From assembly GCA_910585075.1 (NCBI GenBank), contig CAJUED010000063.1, positions 1 through 19,624 on the forward strand: a DNA stretch of 19,624 nucleotides, in the 5' to 3' direction. The stretch's first letter is position 1. The number at the start of each line of letters is the position of its first letter. The position numbers were made by a program, and so were the translations under genes. This document shows, in pieces, positions 14,569-19,624 of the stretch. The notes under the pieces are model-generated. The model made no database searches, was not told where the DNA came from, and was given only the letters and a program-made list of their open reading frames with translations. This DNA is from an uncultured Lachnospiraceae bacterium (GTDB taxonomy: Bacteria; Bacillota; Clostridia; Lachnospirales; Lachnospiraceae).

Positions 14569-15423
14569 CTATTCCATATTCTTTACCCGGCGATACACCA
14601 CGCCTTCACCTAAAGCGGGGAGCTGCCATCTGGCGGCGCTGTCCATTTCCCTTAAAATCCGTACAAAATCAAGAGGATCTACGATATTTCCTTTTACCAT
14701 ATCATAATGGGTGGGAATGGTCACAGCGGCTCCCAGCATAAGGGCCAGGGTGGCGGTCTCAGGCATATTCAGATTTCCTATGCAGTTCCGGGCAGTACGG
14801 AAGTAATCTCCTCCATTGATAGGGGCGAAAAACAAGTCCGGTGATGCAAGGGAGTGCAGATCTTCTAAAAGCTGTCCGGTTAAGTAGGTATCTCCCAAAT
14901 GTAAAATCCGAATGTTTCCCAAGGTGAGCTGATAGCAAAGGGCGGTATCCTTGCCATCAGGGGTTTTCTGATGAACAGGGTGGGCTGCCTGGACGGGATA
15001 TATGTTAAGGCCGGGCAGATTGATTTCTTTTTTGGCGCTGGCTTCTACAACGCGCGAACTGTCAATTCCTGCTTGGAGCAATGCTCCCACGCAATCCCCC
15101 GGTACAATAAATTTGGTGTTTGAATTGGCCTTTGCCATTCCCGTGAGGGTTTCTATGGCAAGGTGATCTCTGTGGCCGTGGGTACAGAGAACATAATCTG
15201 CCGCCGCTCTGTCCGGGGCATAGGGCGCAGGATAATAGCGCATGTCGTTTCCGTCCGCATCCTCAAGGCCGTTTAATACGGGGTCGATATATACGGTTAC
15301 TTCCTTTTTGTATACATAGCCGCATTGGCCAATGTACCAGAAAATGAGCTCGTCGTCTCCGGGCGTCAGTTCCTTTATTTCCTGCAGGAGGGCATCCCCC
15401 TGTTTATACCATTTTCGTTCCAT
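14569..15423 (-). CDS. MBL-fold metallo-hydrolase, UlaG-like
   Basis: The 284-residue protein starts at the ATG at 15421-15423, 6 bases after AGGA. A TTG two codons earlier overlaps the spacer and is less likely. The metallo-beta-lactamase signature is THGHRDHL (81-88). Further metal-site motifs are AAHP (146-149), HLGDT (175-179) and PTHYDM (247-252). The overall pattern, including the tyrosine- and glycine-rich GQCGYVYKKEVTVYIDP start, resembles UlaG (L-ascorbate-6-phosphate lactonase) and related lactonases rather than true beta-lactamases. No ascorbate PTS genes are nearby, so the substrate is unknown. It is soluble, and presumably cytosolic since no signal peptide is seen. It is on the same strand as the VOC gene 149 bases away. 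Confidence 0.9.
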   Translation of the reverse strand: MERKWYKQGDALLQEIKELTPGDDELIFWYIGQCGYVYKKEVTVYIDPVLNGLEDADGNDMRYYPAPYAPDRAAADYVLCTHGHRDHLAIETLTGMAKANSNTKFIVPGDCVGALLQAGIDSSRVVEASAKKEINLPGLNIYPVQAAHPVHQKTPDGKDTALCYQLTLGNIRILHLGDTYLTGQLLEDLHSLASPDLFFAPINGGDYFRTARNCIGNLNMPETATLALMLGAAVTIPTHYDMVKGNIVDPLDFVRILREMDSAARWQLPALGEGVVYRRVKNME

Positions 15424-15840
15424 AAGCAATCCTTTCTTAATTTTTTATTTATTTTAAAAGTCTAACACATTTACAGTTTTTTTCCTATACTGATTTCACA
15501 ATTATCGAAAGACAACCTGCTTGAACTGCCGTTTGAAATCACACTTTTTTCACAGTTTCAACATGACTTGAACAAATTTCCAATATAAACTATTCCTGTA
15601 CGGCAACAGTCAGGCAGGTCAAATATATGGAAATATAAAAGCCAGCGGTGCAGAGACCGTAACCTCCGAATGTATTTGCAGCAGTTTTAATTGAATAAGA
15701 CGTCCCGCGAAGCGTGACGGATTGTCCTGCTATGAAAATTCCTGATTTTTTGCGAATGAAATGTACGGCCTGTCCGAACTGTTGCTGAGTTATATTATTT
15801 TCAAGAGGCTGCACAGAGAATTAGAAAGGAAGAAAACCGG
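15424..15840. other. 417-base intergenic region with no confident gene
   Basis: The left third (to about 15480) is AT-rich and would hold the metallo-hydrolase promoter, but no clear hexamer pair is seen. A strong hairpin at about 15699-15717 (CGTC, CGC, GAA loop, GCG, GACG with one mismatch) lies in the middle. On the minus strand an open frame of 74 codons (15590-15814) begins with GTG, lacks a ribosome site and ends in a hydrophobic GFYISIYLTCLTVAVQE stretch. On the plus strand an 18-codon frame (15738-15794 region) encodes MKIPDFLRMKCTACPNCC without a ribosome site. I cannot support either as a gene. No known riboswitch motif was recognised. No clear promoter for the downstream operon was found. 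Confidence 0.5.
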
Positions 15841-16557
15841 ATGGTAAATTTTCGGCATGAGTGGAAACATGAAATCAACAGCATGGACGCAGCCATTATC
15901 AGGCAGCGGTTGATGGCTGTGACAAAGCCGGATTCCCACGCCCGGGAGCTGTATCTGCCCGATATTTTTGGGGTGCCCGCAATTAAGATATATGCCTATG
16001 GAATCAGGAGCCTGTATTTTGACAATCTGGCGGACAAAGCTCTCAGGGAAAAGATTGACGGAGTAAATATGCGTGAAAAATTCCGTATCCGTTACTACAA
16101 TAACGATACCTCAGCTATCCATTTGGAGAAAAAGAGTAAATACAATCATCTTACCAGTAAGGAAAGTGCTGTGCTTTCAAAGGAGGAGGTGCAGAAGATT
16201 CTGGACGGGGACTGTAGTTTTATGGCAGGCAGTTCCGATAAACTTGTGACGGAGTTTTACAGTAAGATGCAGGCGCAGGGACTCAGGCCTAAGACGATTG
16301 TGGATTATACCAGAGAACCCTTTGTTTACGGGCCGGGAAATGTCCGGGTGACGCTGGACTATGATATCAGGATGGGGATGGAGCGGGCGGAGTTTTTAAA
16401 GCCTGAGAGTGTGACGATTCCGGCAGGGGATCCGGTTATTATACTGGAGGTAAAATGGGATGCTTTTTTGCCGGATGTTATTCGTGATGCGGTTGGGGTT
16501 GTGGGGAGAAGGGCCGGCGCTTTCTCCAAATATGCGGCCTGCCGGATTTATGGGTAA
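15841..16557 (+). CDS. VTC-domain polyphosphate polymerase-like protein
   Basis: The 238-residue soluble protein belongs to the VTC family (PF09359), named after the yeast vacuolar enzyme that makes polyphosphate from ATP inside a basic tunnel. Tunnel motifs in order are FRHEWKHEI (4-12), SLYFDN (57-62), KFRIRYYN (80-87), HLEKKSK (94-100), VDYTREPF (164-171), RVTLDYDIR (179-187), ILEVKWD (201-207) and SKYAACR (229-235). The Arg/Lys residues for phosphate and the Glu of ILEVK for metal appear intact. The start follows AAAGGA by about 9 bases. It heads a three-gene cluster with DUF4956 and CotH proteins. I recall these families occurring together often in Lachnospiraceae. The true product, polyphosphate or another phosphate polymer, is inferred. 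Confidence 0.9.
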   Translation: MVNFRHEWKHEINSMDAAIIRQRLMAVTKPDSHARELYLPDIFGVPAIKIYAYGIRSLYFDNLADKALREKIDGVNMREKFRIRYYNNDTSAIHLEKKSKYNHLTSKESAVLSKEEVQKILDGDCSFMAGSSDKLVTEFYSKMQAQGLRPKTIVDYTREPFVYGPGNVRVTLDYDIRMGMERAEFLKPESVTIPAGDPVIILEVKWDAFLPDVIRDAVGVVGRRAGAFSKYAACRIYG

Positions 16558-16716
16558 ATATGTTATATGGCAAAGTAAGCTGACTTGCGGGGAACGGTGG
16601 CTGCAGTTTGTATAAGCCCTTTGTGGAGGGATTTGGTCAGAAAGGCTGTTGCTGCGCCGGTACATATTTGGGCAGTGTGCCTGTGGCCGTAATTTAAGAA
16701 AAGAAAGGATACGAGG

Positions 16717-17388
16717 ATGAATTTTAACGACATTTTTAAATCAGGTTTTTTGGAAAATATCAACAGTGTAAGTATATTGGATATGGTGGTGGCGCTTATT
16801 TTGGCGTTTGGGCTGGGGGTGTTTATTTTCTTTATATATAAGAAAACTTTTTCCGGAGTAATGTATTCGTCAAGCTTTGGGGTGACGCTGATTGCTCTCA
16901 CCATGATTACTACGGTGGTGATTCTGGCAGTTACGTCTAATGTGGTGTTGTCTCTTGGCATGGTGGGAGCTTTGTCGATTGTGCGCTTCCGGACAGCGAT
17001 TAAAGAGCCTTTGGATATTGCGTTTTTGTTCTGGTCTATTGCAGTTGGGATTGTACTTGCGGCGGGAATGATTCCCCTTGCAGTGGTGGGAAGCCTTGCG
17101 ATTGGGATTGTACTGCTGGTGTTTGTAAACCGAAAACCCCATCTGAATCCCTACATAGTAGTACTTTCCTGTGAAGGGCATGAAAGTGAACAGCAGGCAG
17201 TGGGCTTTTTAAAGAGCAGGGTGCAGCGTTGTGTGGTAAAAAGCAAAACCGCCCGGAAAGGCATGGTAGAGCTAAATCTGGAAATCCGAATGAAAGAGGA
17301 TGATACGGACTTTGTAAATGAGCTGGCGGAGATGGAGGGCGTAAGCAGCGCCGTTCTGGTCAGCTATATTGGCGAGTACATGGGCTGA
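16717..17388 (+). CDS. DUF4956 integral membrane protein
   Basis: The 223-residue protein has four predicted membrane helices at about 20-41, 52-73, 100-117 and 119-137. The central motif GMVGALSIVRFRTAIKEP (81-98) is the family's most conserved part. Its basic stretch between helices could meet phosphate groups. Residues 145-223 form a soluble C-terminal region, probably cytosolic, with an alpha/beta pattern (YIVVLSCEG, GMVELNLEIRM, VSSAVLVSYIGEY) like a small regulatory or ferredoxin-like domain. A ribosome site AAAGGA lies about 8 bases before the ATG. It follows the VTC gene by 159 bases, an unusually wide gap for an operon, and precedes cotH by 83. Its function is unknown. A membrane conduit or anchor for the VTC and CotH partners is inferred from context only. 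Confidence 0.9.
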   Translation: MNFNDIFKSGFLENINSVSILDMVVALILAFGLGVFIFFIYKKTFSGVMYSSSFGVTLIALTMITTVVILAVTSNVVLSLGMVGALSIVRFRTAIKEPLDIAFLFWSIAVGIVLAAGMIPLAVVGSLAIGIVLLVFVNRKPHLNPYIVVLSCEGHESEQQAVGFLKSRVQRCVVKSKTARKGMVELNLEIRMKEDDTDFVNELAEMEGVSSAVLVSYIGEYMG

Positions 17389-17393
17389 AAAAA

Positions 17394-17453
17394 GGAAAAT
17401 TCCTTGGAAAATTCCCTGGAAATTTCCTTGGGATTTTTTGGGGAATTTGTCGG
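17394..17453. repeat. 12-bp palindromic tandem repeats between the DUF4956 and CotH genes
   Basis: Units at 17394-17405, 17406-17417 and 17418-17429 read GGAAAATTCCTT, GGAAAATTCCCT and GGAAATTTCCTT. Two decayed units follow to 17453. The first two cores are perfect palindromes (GGAAAATTCC is GGAA-AA-TTCC in its mirror form with an AT centre shift) and neighbouring units can pair with each other. The array starts 6 bases after the DUF4956 stop and ends shortly before the cotH ribosome site, so it is in the intergenic mRNA. Confidence 0.75.
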
Positions 17454-17471
17454 TGAGATTTGGGAGGTGGC

Positions 17472-19265
17472 ATGTCAACACATAAATATATTGACCGAAT
17501 ATGCTGCGCTATACTTATAGTGGTTTTACTTCTTACGGCTGCTTTTGTAAATGCCGGGAAGTTTGGGGTTGTGCCCGTTATGGCACAGGCCGGATATGAG
17601 GGCAGACTTTTTGATACATCCAAAGTTCATACCATTGATATTGTGATGGATGACTGGGACAGTTTTCTGGACACATGCGAGAATGAGGAATATGCGGCCT
17701 GCGCAGTGGTAATAGACAATGAAGCGTATAAAAATGTGGGTATCCGTGCAAAGGGAAATACTTCCCTGCGCTCAGTATCCGCTTATGGAAATGACAGGTA
17801 CAGTTTTAAGCTGGAATTTGACTGTTATGAAAATGGCAAGACTTATCATGGACTGGATAAAATCAGCCTGAACAATATCATACAGGATAACACTTACATG
17901 AAGGATTATCTGACCTATCAGATGATGGGGGATATGGGGGTGGCGGCGCCTCTTTGCAGTTATGTCTATATTACGGTAAACGGCGAGGACTGGGGACTGT
18001 ATCTGGCGGTGGAAGGCGTGGAAGAAGGCTTTCTTGCCCGCAATTATGGGAACGATTATGGGAATCTTTATAAGCCTGACAGCATGGATATGGGCGGCGG
18101 CCGGGGAAACGGCGGCAAATTTGAAATGGATGACTGGGAAGGGCCTCCGGAGACGTTTGGAGCAGATGGCCGGAAGGAGCCTCCGCAAAGCCTGAATGGA
18201 GAAAACAGCGGGACGGTTCAGGAAGGAAAAGAACCTGAGCCGCCTGGGGAAAAGACACGGGAAGAAGTGAAGGATACGCCGTTTGGCAGGGAGAGGGACT
18301 TCCAGGGAGAAAAAATAGAAATGCCTGCAGTATCTGAAAAGGTGCGGGAAGGAGAAATACCTGAAAGACCGGAACAACCGCAGGAAGGAGAAATGCCCGG
18401 AAGGCCGGAACAACCGCAGGAAGGAGAAATACCCGGAAGACCGGAACGCCCTGCGGGAAACGGAAGGGGCCCGGAATTTGGAAATCCCGGCGCCATGGCC
18501 TTTGGCAGTACGGATGTGGCCCTGATCTACTCTGACGATGCCCATGACAGCTATAAAAATATTTTTGACAATGCGAAAACGGAAGTGTCGGATGGGGACA
18601 AGGATCGGCTGATTGACTCCCTGAGAAAGCTCTCGCAGGGGGAGGACATTGAAACGATTGTGGATGTGGAGGCAGTCATAAAGTATTTTGTGGTGCATAA
18701 TTTTGTCTGCAATTTTGACAGCTATACCGGCTCCATGATCCATAATTATTATCTGTATGAAAAGGACGGAAAGATGTCCATGATACCCTGGGATTACAAC
18801 CTTGCCTTTGGGGGTTTTGAAAATCAGGCTGATGCAGAGGAGATGGTCAATTACCCTGTTGACAGTCCGGTGTCCGGGGGAGACCTTGCGTCAAGGCCTA
18901 TGATAGCGTGGATTTTTGCGGATGAAACATATACGGAAATGTACCACCAATATTTTACTCGGTGGATAGAGGAATATTTCAGCAGTGGATATTTTGAGAA
19001 AATGATTACGGATGTAAAAGAAATGATTGCCCCTTATGTGGAAAAGGACCCTACCAGGTTCTGCACTTATGAAGAATTTGAGGAAGGCAGTGAAACCTTA
19101 AAACAGTTCTGTCTGCTGCGGGCCGAGAGTGTCCGGGGACAGCTGAGCGGTCTGATACCGTCAACAGCCGAAGGACAGGCACAGGATAAAGATTCGCTGG
19201 TGGATGCATCAGACCTGTCTCTAGGTGCTATGGGACGTATGGATATGGGCGGCGGAAGACGGTAA
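17472..19265 (+). CDS. CotH kinase family protein, membrane-anchored or secreted
   Basis: The product is 597 residues from the ATG at 17472, preceded by GGGAGG at 17462-17467; a TTG at 17460 overlaps that site and is rejected. CotH-type atypical kinases phosphorylate Ser in spore coat or surface proteins. A signal/anchor helix spans about 10-28. Family motifs are IRAKGNTSLR (91-100), SFKLEF (111-116), KISLNN (130-135), YVYITVNGEDWGLYLAVE (164-181), NLYKPD (198-203), NFD at 414-416 and IPWDYNLAFG (438-447), with Asp416 and Asp441 likely catalytic or metal-binding. Residues about 204-345 are a polar insert rich in Pro, Glu, Gly and Arg that includes three 12-residue repeats (293-328). The C-terminus ends MDMGGGRR, echoing MDMGGGRG at about 205-212. 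It closes the VTC/DUF4956 cluster. Confidence 0.92.
   Translation: MSTHKYIDRICCAILIVVLLLTAAFVNAGKFGVVPVMAQAGYEGRLFDTSKVHTIDIVMDDWDSFLDTCENEEYAACAVVIDNEAYKNVGIRAKGNTSLRSVSAYGNDRYSFKLEFDCYENGKTYHGLDKISLNNIIQDNTYMKDYLTYQMMGDMGVAAPLCSYVYITVNGEDWGLYLAVEGVEEGFLARNYGNDYGNLYKPDSMDMGGGRGNGGKFEMDDWEGPPETFGADGRKEPPQSLNGENSGTVQEGKEPEPPGEKTREEVKDTPFGRERDFQGEKIEMPAVSEKVREGEIPERPEQPQEGEMPGRPEQPQEGEIPGRPERPAGNGRGPEFGNPGAMAFGSTDVALIYSDDAHDSYKNIFDNAKTEVSDGDKDRLIDSLRKLSQGEDIETIVDVEAVIKYFVVHNFVCNFDSYTGSMIHNYYLYEKDGKMSMIPWDYNLAFGGFENQADAEEMVNYPVDSPVSGGDLASRPMIAWIFADETYTEMYHQYFTRWIEEYFSSGYFEKMITDVKEMIAPYVEKDPTRFCTYEEFEEGSETLKQFCLLRAESVRGQLSGLIPSTAEGQAQDKDSLVDASDLSLGAMGRMDMGGGRR
18348..18455 (+). repeat. Three 36-bp in-frame repeats inside the CotH gene
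   Basis: Units 18348-18383, 18384-18419 and 18420-18455 are in frame and encode EGEIPERPEQPQ, EGEMPGRPEQPQ and EGEIPGRPERPA. They form part of the disordered linker inserted in the kinase-family domain. Their close DNA similarity suggests recent expansion, so copy number may vary between strains. Confidence 0.9.
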
Positions 19266-19382
19266 GTCTGCCGCCTGTATTGGGAGGACGCTGAACTGCC
19301 AAGAGGGCGGCCTGTAGTCGATAGAATATTGCTTGATAGAATATTTGTAAAAAATTATTTTTTGAAAAAATTACTTTTTTTG

Positions 19383-19411
19383 TTGACAGGAACGGAACCA
19401 TGCCCTATAAT
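19383..19411 (+). promoter_or_regulatory. Perfect consensus promoter of the tRNA-Pro/tRNA-Gly unit
   Basis: TTGACA (19383-19388) and TATAAT (19406-19411) are exactly 17 bases apart, matching the sigma-A consensus at all 12 positions. The 50 bases upstream are A/T tracts (GTAAAAAATTATTTTTTG and similar), a likely UP element. The expected start is about 30 bases before tRNA-Pro. Confidence 0.92.
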
Positions 19412-19444
19412 ATCCTATGTGCTGTGTGAGCGGCAGGAAACCAG

Positions 19445-19519
19445 CGGGGTGTGGCTCAGCTTGGCTAGAGCGCCTGGTTTGGGACCAGGAGGTCGCAGGT
19501 TCGAATCCTGTCACCCCGA
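19445..19519 (+). tRNA. tRNA-Pro (anticodon UGG)
   Basis: The acceptor arms CGGGGTG and CACCCCG pair perfectly with discriminator A. The anticodon arm is CCTGG, loop TTTGGGA, CCAGG, giving anticodon TGG for CCA and other proline codons. The T arm contains GGTTCGAATCC. The 3' CCA is not encoded, so it must be added by the nucleotidyltransferase. Confidence 0.97.
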
Positions 19520-19550
19520 TTGAAGGGCACATACAACAGAATATTGATTT

Positions 19551-19621
19551 GCGGGTGTAGTTCAATGGTAGAACACCAGCCTTCCAAGCTGGACACGTGG
19601 GTTCGATTCCCATCACCCGCT
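19551..19621 (+). tRNA. tRNA-Gly (anticodon UCC)
   Basis: Acceptor arms GCGGGTG and CACCCGC pair perfectly with discriminator T, usual for bacterial glycine tRNA. The anticodon arm is CCAGC, loop CTTCCAA, GCTGG, giving anticodon TCC for GGA/GGG. The T arm contains GGTTCGATTCC. The 3' CCA is not encoded. It is 31 bases after tRNA-Pro and more tRNAs may follow beyond the window. Confidence 0.97.
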
Positions 19622-19624
19622 CTT

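Noticed and set aside
16563..17181. Minus-strand frames opposite DUF4956
   Set aside because: They are mirror frames of a four-helix membrane protein, rich in His/Arg/Asn, with no ribosome sites.
17772..18743. 323-codon minus-strand frame opposite cotH
   Set aside because: It lies inside the clear CotH coding frame on the other strand, has repeat-driven low-complexity translation and no ribosome site or family motif.
19329..19616. Plus- and minus-strand frames over the tRNA genes
   Set aside because: They are the familiar spurious translations of tRNA sequence (for example RRFESCH and MMGIEPT).

Overview
The window looks like chromosomal DNA of a Firmicute of the class Clostridia, most likely a Lachnospiraceae member. 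The reasons are strong AGGAGG-type ribosome binding sites, consensus sigma-A promoters, moderate base composition, and gene families I associate with that group: a DUF5721-like protein, DUF1015, a stand-alone DUF4445 ASKHA protein, a VTC / DUF4956 / CotH cluster, and small secreted proteins with the signal peptide MKKVLALALAG. The placement comes from protein character only and was not computed. No phage, plasmid, CRISPR array or complete transposon is visible. The only mobile-DNA hint is a set of short terminal-repeat-like motifs at the left edge.

Layout, left to right. (1) 1-1676: a highly charged coiled-coil protein (+) converging on a DUF5721-like protein (-). (2) 1818-4087: trpS and a class I rRNA-type methyltransferase, both on the minus strand, with a 14-bp tandem repeat upstream of trpS. 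(3) 4088-6854: a 37-bp tandem repeat array and a promoter, then a DUF4445/RACo-like ASKHA ATPase and a short (PUA-less) glutamate 5-kinase proB, each with its own promoter. (4) 7133-8374: a DUF1015 protein (-) with a near-consensus promoter. (5) 8707-10393: a tiny ORF overlapping the start of an AT-rich O-antigen-ligase/polymerase-like membrane protein. (6) 10503-12386: two tandem paralogous secreted proteins (-). Gene, promoter and terminator are all duplicated. (7) 12609-15423: a run of single genes, namely tag (3-methyladenine glycosylase I), a YkgJ cysteine-cluster protein, a VOC protein and an UlaG-like metallo-hydrolase. (8) 15841-19265: the VTC-domain polyphosphate polymerase-like protein, DUF4956 membrane protein and CotH-kinase protein, a probable operon. 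(9) 19383-19621: a perfect-consensus promoter driving tRNA-Pro(UGG) and tRNA-Gly(UCC).

The genes are mostly independent housekeeping or stress units with their own promoters. The one clear functional module is VTC / DUF4956 / CotH. It joins a predicted nucleotide-driven polymer-forming enzyme, a four-helix membrane protein with a cytosolic tail, and an exported atypical kinase that carries a long Pro/Glu/Arg/Gly-rich insert. It is the best candidate here for an incompletely described system. The second candidate is the duplicated pair of secreted proteins. Their C-terminal domain is about 78% identical while the N-terminal regions have diverged completely. The window is also rich in short intergenic tandem repeats (37, 14 and 12 bp), each between genes and next to a start or promoter.
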